A DNA stretch of 64,000 nt, from contig NC_090185.1 in the NCBI RefSeq assembly GCF_024679245.1, forward strand, positions 31,437,170 through 31,501,169. Direction: 5' to 3'. A program made the position numbers and the translations under genes. Below are positions 8,492 through 18,889 of this stretch, in pieces. The stretch is from Pseudorasbora parva (taxonomy: Eukaryota; Chordata; Actinopteri; Cypriniformes; Gobionidae). The stretch's first letter is position 1. Each line of letters begins with the position of its first letter. The notes under the pieces were generated by a model, which worked only from the letters and a program-made list of their open reading frames with translations, was not told the DNA's origin and searched no databases.

Positions 8492-11475
8492 ATGAAGTTT
8501 TTTTTTTTTTTTTTTTTAAGTGTTTACCGTTCAGTGATCGTTTTCTTTCACCTGATGGTGTGGACAGTTGAAGGTGAGCATTAAAGTATAACAGGCCCTG
8601 TCCCAAATGGCACTCTTCATATGCACTTTTCGGTCTTGTGGACTTACAATAGCTGCCATGTGCGCGTGTTCGCTAAGTCAACGAGACCGTAGGGTGTCCC
8701 ATTTGTATTTTATGTTTCAGAAGGGTCCTCGCGCCCGCGATAAGCACCTAAGCCCACACTGATGCAAGCTCCTCAGCGGACTTCTTCCCAACAGTCAAAA
8801 CAATGTTATGTCATTAAAATGCACTCGTAGGAAGACCGCAAGTGTTAAGGGTGCCATTTGGGACAGGGTCATCTTCATAAAAAAAAAAAAAAAAAAAAAA
8901 ATTCATTTCCCTGTACCTCTCGTCTGTAAAACTGTTTAATTTATTTCATCTCTCTGTGTTTAGTGTGTCCAGAGACAACAATTGTGGGGTTTATTGGTGA
9001 CTCCATTGTTATTCCTTGTTCTTCTGAAGAACATCAGCCTTCAATTCAAGACATCACTGTGCGTTGGAGATACAACTTCCTGAACGTGTATGACATAATT
9101 AAGGGCGCAGATTCAGAAGAAGAGCAGGATCCAGCGTACAAGAACAGAGTTGAAACCTTCCCTAAAGAATATCTGAAAGGAAACTACTCACTCAGACTCA
9201 ACAATCTGCAAAACACTGATACAGGACCGTATACATGCTATATCATAGAGGAATCAATAATGCAGAATGTCAATCTAATCATTGAAGGTATGTAAAAACA
9301 AGATGAGTTTTCATTCCAATGAGGTAACATGAATTAATGTAATAATTGCATGACCACACTAGTTATATTCACCCTTCTCTCACATGGAGTAACATACAAA
9401 GATACCATGGTTCATCCTCCGGACTGATTGATTCACGATCATTCGGACTCCAATTCCCATGGGACCTCATTCCTGGGACTGAATACACTAACACCTGTGC
9501 TGCGTTCCACTCCACTTTAAGACATGCACTTGCAAACTTCCCTAAGCACTTCCCCTTGGGGGAATCCCCGCCGCCATTTTGAAGTGCGTTCCACTTCGTG
9601 AAGTGGACAAGGGAAGTTTATATGGACAGACCCTTGCTCCCTCGATTTTGACAGAGTGAGCGAGTCTACTTCATATGTACACTTCAGGCAGCTTCATATA
9701 CCACAATGCAACGTGATTGTGATGTCACCACATATCGCATTTAATTTACCCCACCACAAACAACTCTATGATATTTTTAAAAACATTTAAAACAACCCAA
9801 ACACATCCATATACATATAGAATGCTGCATTAAACAATTTCGTAAAGGAAAAAAATAAATAATAAATCAACTCCATAGTGGATTCCAAGTGATCAAGGGC
9901 TTAGGGCGTTCCAGTTCAGTCCATTGCAAAGTTTCCGCCAGTAGTGGGCACTCATGCAATGTAAGCAATGACGCACATCCGAGTGAACGAGACGGAAGGA
10001 AGTTTGCGAGTGAAGGGAATGATAAAAATGAACTGGAACGCAGCACTGTACTGCATCACCCACTCACTACTCACTACTTAAGACACACACACCACATATT
10101 CTCAAATGCTGCGTCCCAATTTGCCTACTTATACTACGTCCTAAAAGTATGTACTCTTTTTGTGAAGAAAAAGTACATACTTTTGAGTGTGTAGCAGAAA
10201 AGTATCCAAGCTTCGGGAACAAAATACTTCGCCATCTTTAACGGACTCTGTCGCTTAGTTACGTGCATCCCGTCTCCGTTTAACTGCCCTGTCAATCATC
10301 GTCAGATTCAGTTCAAATCCTTCACATTCAGTTTAATCTCCTACAATATAAGAGAGGAATGTAGCCACTCGTTGATCTGCCATTTGTCGGTCTTTAATGT
10401 AGAGACTCTCCTCATGTGCTTGTAGTTTAAATATAATGAAGCATTTAATAGTTAATGGCCTGTCATTACAAAAGTTCACAATGCTGCTGCAGGGAAATAT
10501 AATGTGGACAATACTGAATAAATATCTTTTCGTCAGGTTAAATTCTGATAGTTGGTCACTCAAACCTTTATCTAAACTTCTCTACTTAACCGTCTGACTC
10601 GCACATCCGTCATGTTTGTAGTTTTTTTTAAAACTTTTTTTAATCCGCGTTTGTAGTTCAAATTGAATCCTCAATGGGTTGTGGGCAATATCAGCCGTTA
10701 GAGTGCGCATCGATCCGCACTTCGAATTCGGACCGGAAATGGTAAACCATCCGGGAATCTTTGGAATACTCTTTTTCAGTATACTACGATTAGTATGTAG
10801 TTAGTATAACTACATACTAATTCTATTTTCGAATACTATTTAGTATGGATAGTATGTGAATTGGGACGCAGGGAAAGTCTTGATTTGCTACGGGTGTTAT
10901 TTCTGAGTGTTTTCTGTGGACTGATATCTTGTTATTGTCTGTGACCCTCTACCTCCTCCCCTGAACCTTGCCTGTACACTGGACTGTGATTGTGTGCTGA
11001 CTGTCTTGATCCTTTCCTGTGACCTGTCTCTGATTCTTGCTGCCAGCCTTGGCCCTTCCCTGTCCCTGTTTACAGAATCACACTTTCTCGGTCTGTATTC
11101 TGCTGTCTCTAATAAAGCAACAAGTAGATCCACTCTGTGTTGACCATTCATTACAGATACACTCAAGTTTTCCTTTTTAACTTTTCTAATGATAGATAAT
11201 CCAGTAAAAGCTAGCCGTAACCAGGGGACAAAACCAAGACCAGATATGATTGCAATGATCATGTCCCTTCTCTTTATTGGCATTACATTCATTTTGGCTG
11301 TAAGTACATTCATCATGCATATTCAGCATGAATCTCATTATAAGTTTGCAGATTCTTATTAAATATTGGCTTGATGTATGTGTTCCAGAACTCCGCCACA
11401 GGGCATTATACGGAATTGCATGTGCCGGTCCCAAGCCCGGACAAAAGGAGGAGGGGCTGGATGCCAATACACTGA
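8492..11475 (+). CDS. V-set immunoglobulin type I membrane protein (B7/butyrophilin-like)
   Basis: Four exons: 8492-8573, 8964-9287, 11196-11299 and 11389-11475. Donors are GTGAGC, GTATGT and GTAAGT; acceptors are TTTAG, GATAG and TCCAG. Phases agree (1, 1, 0) and the joined frame is 597 nt, 198 residues plus stop. Exon 1 gives a signal peptide starting MKFFFFFFLSVY followed by SVIVFFHLMVW. Exon 2 is a V-set domain with Cys in SIVIPC, the core Trp in VRWRY and the second Cys in TGPYTCYI. Exon 3 encodes the TM helix MIAMIMSLLFIGITFILA. Exon 4 gives a short basic tail with HYTEL and ends at TGA. A single V domain plus TM suggests a receptor or co-signalling ligand at the cell surface; the family is inferred. 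Removing the transposons leaves introns of roughly 110, 155 and 89 bp, which supports the model. The start could be a later ATG at 8555. Confidence 0.75.
8594..8870. mobile_element. MITE with CCCTGTCCCAAATGGCAC ends, in intron 1
   Basis: The ends are near-perfect inverted copies: GGCCCTGTCCCAAATGGCAC on the left and the complement of TGCCATTTGGGACAGGGTC on the right. It fills most of intron 1 of the V-set gene. A second copy of the same family lies at 60228-60510. It has no coding capacity. Confidence 0.8.
9497..10046. mobile_element. MITE with GTGCTGCGTTCCA ends
   Basis: GTGCTGCGTTCCA begins the element and its complement ends it. The sub-terminal sequence is also partly inverted (ACTTGCAAACTTCC on the left against CTCGCAAACTTCC on the right). 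It is inserted in the LTR-like sequence of intron 2. No transposase frame is present. Confidence 0.75.
10109..10871. mobile_element. MITE with CTGCGTCCCAATT ends, copy 1
   Basis: CTGCGTCCCAATTTGCCTAC at the left is matched by the complement of TGTGAATTGGGACGCAG at the right. Full-length relatives lie at 21793-22556 and 60164-60839. The inner parts share the 'agtatgta' and 'aagtacatacttttg' words. It is the second insert inside the LTR-like sequence of the V-set gene intron 2. Confidence 0.8.
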
Positions 11476-11682
11476 CAGTAAATCAATGCTCAGAGAGCAT
11501 CTTAAAGGACAACTCCGGTGAGAAATGAACCTAGGGGTAATTAACAGATGGTTACAGAGTTGATCGTTCTCTGGGATGCATTTTCATGGAAATCGAATGT
11601 AAAGAGTTAATCTTTAAAAACAGATTAGCTTATAACACTAGTCTATGGGGCACAGAGTGTTGAAATTAAATCGCTCGTTAAT

Positions 11683-11969
11683 ACACTCTAAAAAATGCTG
11701 GGTTAAAAACAACCTAAGTTGGGTTGAAAATGCACCAACCAAACAATTGGGTTGTTTTTACCCAATGGTTGAGTTGTTCTTACCCAGCAATTGGGTTGTC
11801 TTAAGCAACATTTAACCCAACCACTGGGTTAAAACAACTCAACCACTGAGTTAAAACAACTCAACCATTGGGTTAAAACAACTCAACCATTGGGTTAAAA
11901 CTCAATTGTTGGGTTGGTGCATTTTCAACCCAACTTGGGTTGTTTTTAACCCAGCATTTTTTAGAGTGT
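11683..11969. mobile_element. Palindromic MITE, ACACTCTAAAAAATGC ends
   Basis: ACACTCTAAAAAATGCTGGG begins it and the exact complement ends it. The middle is a series of short repeats of GGGTT/AACCC words (TTGGGTTGTTTTTACCCAAT and similar). It sits in the left arm of the TTAA element; the corresponding place in the right arm (about 12520) lacks it, so it inserted after that element formed. Confidence 0.85.
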
Positions 11970-13045
11970 AACACTAACAAGGCTAAAAATAGCCTCACAC
12001 TAACACAGTAGCATAATGAGGGTCCCTACATGCAAACCGAAGCATTGAGAACTTTGTAAGTGGACAAACAGTTTAATAAGAAGACACTTTATAAACATAG
12101 TGCAGTACGCGTTCACGGACAGGCACCATCTTGGAAAATAGTCTCGACTCATCGAGCCACGAGCGCTGCTCTAAGTGATGAACTGTGACTTCTGAGGAAT
12201 CTCATATGGTTCGTTGTTTCTGGAAGAAAACATTGAACGCGACAGAGAAAATAAATAAATAAAAATAAAAATGTCCATGTTATTACATTTCACAAACTTA
12301 ATTCCTATCGACCAGCTCACTTAGAACAGCGCTCGTAGATCGATTCATCGAGACTGTTTTTCGAGATGGTGCCTGTCCGTGAACGCGTAAGGCACTATGT
12401 TTATAACGTATCTTCTTATTAAACTGTTTGTACTCTTACAAAGTTCTCAATGCTTCGGTTTGCATGTAGGGACCCTCATTATGCTGCTGTGTTAGTGTGA
12501 GGCTATTTTGAGCCTTGTTAGTGGTATTAACGTACTCGGTTACTTTCGTAACCTCGGTTCCCTGAGAGAGAGGAACGAGTATTACGTATGGGAAAAACTC
12601 CTTTTCTCGAGAATGTGAAGCAAAACTTTATTAATAAAGGTATCTATGTAAAGCGCAGTGAGCTGCACGGCCATAGCCCAGCGCGAGGAGCGCTCTGATT
12701 GGCCGGGCCGCGGCAACTCCAGGAACCTATGGTGAGGCGGCTGAGAGGAACGAACCAATGGGAGGCGTTCCAGAAGCCCGCCGAAAAAGGTGCTTATATT
12801 TGCATACAGGAGGCTATATAAGACCCTAATTCGCCATAGGTGTCAGGTTTTAAGATCGACTGAAGCAATACCTGAGAAGCATAAACACGGCACGGAACGT
12901 AATACTCGTTCCTCTCTCTCAGGGAACCGAGGTTACGAAAGTAACCGAGTACGTTCCCTTTCGAGAGAGGTTCCTCGTATTACGTATGGGAACACAATGT
13001 AAAGCGCCGTGTGTGCTGACTGACCCAGTATACCCAAAGCACATG

Positions 13046-13811
13046 TTATAAACTCCTGAGACACCGACAGAGGCGGCTTATAAGGGGAATGAAGAACCGG
13101 AAGAGTCGGTTCGTTTGAACAGCTGATCGGACATAGTCGGATCTTATGATGAATGAATAGTGCTTAAGGACTAATGTGTACGGGCCAAAACGTAAGGCAA
13201 TCTGTTTGCCAGGGTCAAGATAGAGCCTAGATGGAGAGAAGCCCTGCTTGTAGAGCTGGAACCTCCAACTTGTAGAATCTGATAAAAGTGGACGGAGAGG
13301 CCCAGCCTGCCGCCGCACAGATATCTTCCAAAGAAATGTCACACGACCAAGCCCAAGATGAGGCCATGCCTCTAGAGGAGTGGGCTTAAATGCCTGTAGG
13401 ACAGGTTAGGTCCTAGACCTATATGCTAGTGGGACTGCATCCACTATCCAGTGTGAGAGACTGTTTCATGACAGCACAAACTTTAGTGCAGCCACCGAAG
13501 CAATGAAGAGCTGATCCGACTGCCTGAAGGGGGCGGAGCGCTCTAGATACAATCTCAATGCTCTGACTGGGCAGAATAGGTTTGCGTCTTATTCTCTCTG
13601 AGACGCGGGTTAAGCAGTGAAAAGACCTGCATACTGAAGGGGTTGATAGCACTTTCAGCATAAAACCATGCCTCGGTTTGAGCACAACCTTGAAGTTGCT
13701 GGACCCAAACTCAAGACAGGAAGGGCTCACGGAGAGTGCAGGTAAGCCACCCACTCGGTTAACCGAGGCCACAGCCAGCAGAAAAACGGTTTTGAGTGAT
13801 ATGTGCTTCAA
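13046..13811 (-). pseudogene. DIRS copy A tyrosine-recombinase relic
   Basis: Two minus frames align by eye with the recombinase of copies B and C. 13811-13419 has FLLAVASVNRVGGLPALSVS and SCLEF, matching the segment around the first catalytic Arg. 13342-13046 carries a C-terminal stretch (SWRFQLYKQGFSPSRLYLDP) corresponding to the end with the nucleophilic Tyr. Several frame changes separate them, so no working recombinase is encoded. Confidence 0.65.
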
Positions 13812-14194
13812 GCTCGTGGTCTGAAGTGGTTAGGAGGGGGAACCCTTCACGGCCTCCAAAACCATGGCGAGGTCCCAAATAGGGACCGAGGTAGGGGCAA
13901 GGCGGGCTGAATCTCCTGGCCCCTTTAAGAAAACACACAATAAGATCACTTTTCCCTAGTGAATGTGCCGCGATCGGAGCGTGGCTAGCTGCTATGGCGG
14001 AGACACACACCCCGAGTATGGAGGGGGGACGACCCGCGTCCATTAGCTCTTGGAGAAAGCGAGCAGTTCCGCCAGTTCGCATGAGTGTGCGTCGATGTTT
14101 CGCGTAGCACACTGGTTAGAAAATCACTGACCACTTCAAAGCAGAGCTGCCAGATAGCAGGGGCTCTAGCTTCCGAAATAGTGTTCATAACTTG

Positions 14195-15138
14195 TCAGAG
14201 AGGTTCCCGGATACCGTTGATGGGCCATACGTGGAGGGCCCACAGCTCGGGATTGGGATGCCAGACCTTCCCTTTCATTGGCGGAATAGGCCATGGGGCT
14301 GTGTCTGACAGCTGAAACAGTTTGGAGAACCATGTGCGGTTCTTCCAAAGTGGGGCTATTAAAAAGCACAGGCTTGCAGCTGGATCGCGATCGGAGGGAA
14401 CATATAGAGGGAGTCTGCGCCAACATGGGCCAGGGCATCCCTGCGTTTGCAGAAAAAATATTGGGCAGCGTGTGCTGTGCGAGCTGAATCGTTTGCGGGT
14501 AAAGGGACCATCCCCCTGGGGACATGGTTCCTCTGGATAACATGTCCGACCCTGATTCAGAATACCTGGCACGTAAGCCGCCCTTAGGGAGCTCAGATTG
14601 TGCTCTGCCCATAAAAGGAGATGCTTAGCCATGCAGTGAAGAGAGTCTGATCTCGGGTGCCCTAGCGATTTTATGTACATTATCAAGACGTGGTGGTTCT
14701 TATGCCGTAAGACACTCGTTGAGTCTTGAGTCTATGACAATGACTGTACTGATAAGCCTGCCCCTCGAAGGCGAATCTCAAGAATGGCCTGTAGTGGGGG
14801 TGGGGGGTTATTGTAACGTGAAGTATGCGTTTTTCAGATCTATTGAGAAAACCCAATCCCCGGGGCGAATGTGCACGAGGATTTGTTTCACCGTCAGCAC
14901 CTTGAAACGAGCGTGTCATAAGTGCTTTGTTCAGATGCCTGGAAAATGGGCCTGAGACCGCCACCCATTTTCGGCATGAGGAATTAGTGACAGTAAAAAC
15001 CTGACTCGCTAGCGTCGGGTGTACGGTTTCCGCCGCTCTCTCCTTTAACAGTCTCAATGCCTCAGCGAGAAGCACGTGACTGACACTGCTTCTTACTGAG
15101 GGCTCGACAACGGCTTGAATCGCGGGGTCTGCGAGCAA
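14195..15138 (-). pseudogene. DIRS copy A gag/RT/RNase H relic with internal deletion
   Basis: The right part (15138-14683) ends with FLRFAFEGQAYQY, a conserved RT stretch preceded by HVTITPH. The next frame (14686-14195) carries the RNase H C-terminal part: SLRAAYVPGILNQ, then a PSP-like stretch and a methyltransferase-like region. The RT palm motif with the catalytic Asp pair and most of RNase H are missing between them, so a deletion removed the core of the enzyme. This copy could only move with help from another. Confidence 0.65.
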
Positions 15139-15139
15139 A

Positions 15140-16099
15140 ACTGTAGCGAGAACCTCGTTTTATATGTTCAACACCCAATATTATATACCAGGAATGGCCT
15201 GCCAGGCCTGGGCTCGTGAAGCCAGGGGTTGAATTAGATTCGGGGGCTGGCCGCTTAGTAATAGGGGCCTGTTAGCCGGGTTGCTTGTGCTGTAACACTG
15301 CTTGTAACACTGTGGGGATAGTGTTAGTTTTGGCGGTGCAGGCTTTGCAGTGGGCGCGCGCCTCACATTATATTGTGTGTGCGAGAGTGAACTTTGTGAA
15401 AAGTGCTTGGGTGCAGGAGTGCAGACTGTAAAGTGGGCACATTTCCTACATAGAAAGCTCTTTTGTGTGTAGTGTAAACAATGTGCAGTGGCGCACAACC
15501 TACGTAGAATACCCACGGTGCAAACCAGTGAGCAAATCCACAGGGGTAAACGCACACAGCATTAGTGTGCAGAAGAGCGTGTTTAACACAGGCTAGTTGA
15601 CTGCAATATTTCATCTCCAGTCACTTAACTTAAGGGAACTGGGAGAATGTAAGGAAGTGCGGGTGGTATGTGAGCCATTCCACAATGCCGTTATGCTCTA
15701 GTCTAGACTGAAAGCACGCATGCAGACAAGCGTGTTTGACCACAGGCTAGTTGACTGCAATAAGGCTAGTTGACTTTATAAGGTGTAATCCGGCCGCGGC
15801 GGGATTTATTTGTGATTTTGTGAGGCTGAATTAACAGTGCTTATGTAGGGGTGCACACTGTGTAGTGGACACTTTGTCTACAGTGTAAAAACTTTCCAGC
15901 TGCCTGAATAAAGGGGACTGGAAGTGATAGAGTGAAAAAAGGGCTTAGCTTGGCAGCCATTTTCCGACGCCCTTATGCTCTGACAGTGAGCGCGTGCTAT
16001 GACGTAAGCCGCGCTCTAGTCAGCAACGCGCTGTGGAAGGGGCGCGCTGCAGCGACATTGTTCTTGACATACCCAACAGCCCGAGCTCGCTCGTCTAAC
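15140..16099 (-). other. DIRS copy A 5' part, no protein recognised
   Basis: This stretch should correspond to gag and leader sequence by position. It has repeated 'agtgtaaac', 'tgcag' and 'ggctagttgactgcaata' words (the last twice, near 15591 and 15746), so it includes a partial local duplication. I cannot identify a gag protein in it. Confidence 0.4.
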
Positions 16100-17340
16100 T
16101 TACTCTAGTATTCTCTGTCCGCAGCGCTTCAGCACGGCGGCGGTAGAATGAGCACGGCGAGAGCTTCGGCTCGAGTTAGTTTATTCCCTCTAGTATTCTC
16201 TGTCTGCGGCGATAGTGCGACTGAACGAGAGAATAGGAAGCGTGAGGAAAAACTTTGTCCGCAGCGCTTCTAGCACGGCGAGAGCTTCGGCTCGAGTTTG
16301 TTTATTCCCTCTAGTATTCTCTGTCTTCGGCGATAGTGCGACTGAACGAGAGAATAGGAAGCGTGAGGAAAAACTCTGTCCGCAGCGCTTCTAGCACGGC
16401 GAGAGCTTCGGCTCGAGTTTGTTTATTCACTCTAGTATTCTCTGTCCGCGGCGACAGCGCGACTGAACGAGAGAATTGGAAGCGTGAGGAAAAACTCTCT
16501 CCGCGGCGCTTCTAGCACGGCGAGAGCTTCAGCTCGAGTTAGTTTATTCACTCTAGTATTCTCTGTCCGCGGCGATAGTGCGACAGAACGAGAGAATAGG
16601 AAGCGTGAGGAAAAACTCTGTCCGCAGCGCTTCTAGCACGGCGAGAGCTTCGGCTCGAGCTAGTTTATTCACTCTAGTATTCTCTGTCCGCGGCGATAGA
16701 GCGACAGAACGAGAATTGGAAGCGTGAGGAAAAACTCTGTCCGCGGCGTTTCTAGCACGGCGAGAGCTTCAGCTCGAGTTTGTTTATTCACTCTAGTATT
16801 CTCTGTCCGCGGCGATAGAGCGACAGAACGAGAGAATTGGAAGCGTGAGGAAAAACTCTGTCCGCGGCGCTTCTAGCACGGCGAGAGCTTCGGCTCGAGT
16901 TTGTTTATTCACTCTAGTATTCTCTGTCCGCGGTGATATCGCGACTGAACTAGAGAAGAGGAAGAGCGAGGAAAAACTCCGTCTGTCCGCGGCGCTTCTT
17001 CAGCACGGCGAGAGCTTCGGCTCGAGTTAGTTTATTCACTCTAGTATTCTCTGTTCGCGGCGATATCGCGACTGAACTAGAGAAGAGGAAGAGTGAGGAA
17101 AAACTCCGTCTGTCCGCGGCGCCTCCTCAGCGCGACGGTATAGTGACGAGAGCTTAGGCTCGAGTTCGCCTATTCACTCTAGTATTCTCTGTCCGCGGCT
17201 GTAGCGCGACGGAACGAGAGAAGAGTGAGAACAACTCTGTGGCAGCGGCAGAAGAAGAGCCGCGGCGGCGGCAGAGTGAAGAGAGCTTCGGCTTGAGTGT
17301 GCTCATGTCCTCTAACATTCTCTCTTTCCGCGGCGCTATT
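16100..17340. repeat. 121-bp minisatellite, about ten units
   Basis: The word CTAGTATTCTCTGTC recurs at about 16104, 16190, 16311, 16432, 16553, 16674, 16793, 16914, 17041 and 17179. From 16190 to 16914 the spacing is 121 bp with one unit of 119; units at the right end are 127-138 bp and more diverged. Each unit contains GGCGAGAGCTTCGGCTCGAG and AACGAGAGAATAGGAAGCGT. It lies in the 5' part of DIRS copy A. Confidence 0.9.
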
Positions 17341-18889
17341 CAGCGCGACGTAACGAGAGCAGAGGGAGAGTGAGAAGAGCTCCGTCTTTCCGCGGCGCTA
17401 AACGACGAGGCGGAACGAGAGAGTCCTCGAATAGAACAAGCCTGTAAGCTCTAGAAGTGGCGTTGCAGCGGCAACACACACACAAACACATACAACACTC
17501 AACATAGACACAGTATAAAGGATATATAACGCCGGATGGCGTAGCTGGAACGGCAGAGAAGGCGGAGAGGGAGTCCGTCGTCCTCAGCTGCAGGTTCCGC
17601 TGGTGCCTTTTCAACGGCGGTGCTTCTTCCGGACGTCAGCAAAGGTATCGCTGAAGGAGATAAAATCTGACACCTATGGCGAATTAGGGTCTTATATAGC
17701 CTCCTGTATGCAAATATAAGCACCTTTTTCGGCGGGCTTCTGGAACGCCCCCCATTGGTTCGTTCCTCTCAGCCGCCTCACCATAGGTTCCTGCAGTTGC
17801 CGCGGCCCGGCCAATCAGAGCGCTCCTCGCGCTGGGCTATGGCCGTGCAGCTCACTGCGCTTTACATAGATACCTTTATTAATAAAGTTTTGCTTCACAT
17901 TCTCGAGAAAAGGAGTTTTTCCCATACGTAATACGAGGAACCTCTCTCGAAAGGGAACTAGCGATTTAATTTTACCACCCTGTGTCTCCCCTGTGCCCCA
18001 TAGACAAGCGCTATAAGCTAATCTGTTTTTAAAGATAAAACTCTTTACATTTGATTTTCATGAAAACACATCCCAGAGAATGACCTACTCGGTAACCATC
18101 TGTTAATTACCCCTAGGTTCATTTCTCACCGGAGTTGTCCTTTAAACTTCTTGTTTTTCTTTTGAGACATTTTTGAATAGTACCTCCTTGAGTTTTCAAG
18201 CTGGTAGATAGACAAATTCTACACACCCCTGTTAAAACAGCTGATTTTTGTGATGTAAATAACCAAAGATAATTAATTTCAGAAATATTTTGCACATTTA
18301 ACAACTACAACCTGCACGACAATGGTATACCATACCATACCAAACTACATAGGTACATTTACATTTGTCTAATTGTCCCTTTATCTAAAGAAACCTACAG
18401 TTGAGGAATTCTACAAGTGAATCATTTTAAGTAGGCAATATACATGAGAAGTGCCAGTAATACAAAGTTTCAGTCAGCATTAAAGATTATACGAGCTGGA
18501 ACAGGGAGGGATTAAGGAATATATACCATGGTCTGTATGAATACTCGATTCTGATTGGCTGGAAGGTGTGCACTATAACTGTTTAATGCGCAGGTAGTTC
18601 CTAGTCAGTTTAATCACAGTTGTATATTAATGTTTTCATTGAAGCATGCACACACATACGTCACTCACAAAGAAAGCAGATATCACACACACAAACGTTT
18701 AGGAGTACAGAAACTTATCAACGCTGCCCTGCGACTTTTAGTAATAAAATAGCTTGGCTACTGAATCGCTACATTATATTCTTCAGCAATGATCTTCATT
18801 TTGAAGTAATTAAACTCTTGCAGCTTCATTGTTAATAGAGAGATGCTGAACAGACGCAGGTAAGCATCTCTCATTTCTCACCCTATGTC

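Larger units (their letters stand above)
9406..11155 (+). mobile_element. Solo LTR-like insert with GATAC duplications, in intron 2
   Basis: GATAC at 9401-9405 is repeated at 11156-11160, directly outside the insert. After the two nested MITEs (9497-10046, 10109-10871) are subtracted, about 437 bp remain, close to the 432-bp solo LTR at 19277-19708. The right part is pyrimidine-rich and has an AATAAA at about 11110, as expected for an LTR. The left end reads CATGG rather than TG, so the terminus is mutated or the class is different. It accounts for nearly all of intron 2 of the V-set gene. Confidence 0.55.
12533..17959 (-). mobile_element. DIRS-like retrotransposon copy A, degenerate
   Basis: Inverted terminal repeats of about 300 bp bound the element (12533-12850 and 17650-17959); both contain ATTACGTATGGGAAAAACTC, a TTTATTAATAAAGG stretch and a TATATAAG box. 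An internal complementary region at about 12898-12992 joins the complements of the two outer ends. This arrangement, with RNase H and tyrosine-recombinase relics in between, is diagnostic of DIRS elements. Coding remnants run on the minus strand. The target is the right arm of the TTAA element (between ..TTAACG and AGCGATTT) and no target duplication is visible, as expected for recombinase-mediated insertion. Its terminal sequences differ clearly from copies B and C, so it is a separate subfamily. Confidence 0.85.
11502..18145. mobile_element. TTAA-flanked palindromic DNA element carrying a DIRS insert
   Basis: TTAA at 11502-11505 and 18142-18145 flank ends that are inverted copies: AGGACAACTCCGGTGAGAAA on the left and its complement on the right. 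The two halves stay inverted inward through GGGGTAATTAACAGATGGTTA, CTCTGGGATGCATTTTCATG, and then the pair 11977-12195 / 12300-12530. Without the later inserts (MITE 11683-11969, DIRS copy A 12533-17959) the original element was about 0.9 kb and almost fully palindromic. TTAA duplications occur in piggyBac and Kolobok transposons. A fragment of the same family lies at 60615-60718. Confidence 0.75.

Noticed and set aside
16100..17340. Regularly spaced repeats that could suggest a CRISPR-like array
   Set aside because: The 121-bp units are repeated along their whole length with no unique spacers. It is a minisatellite in a eukaryotic retroelement.
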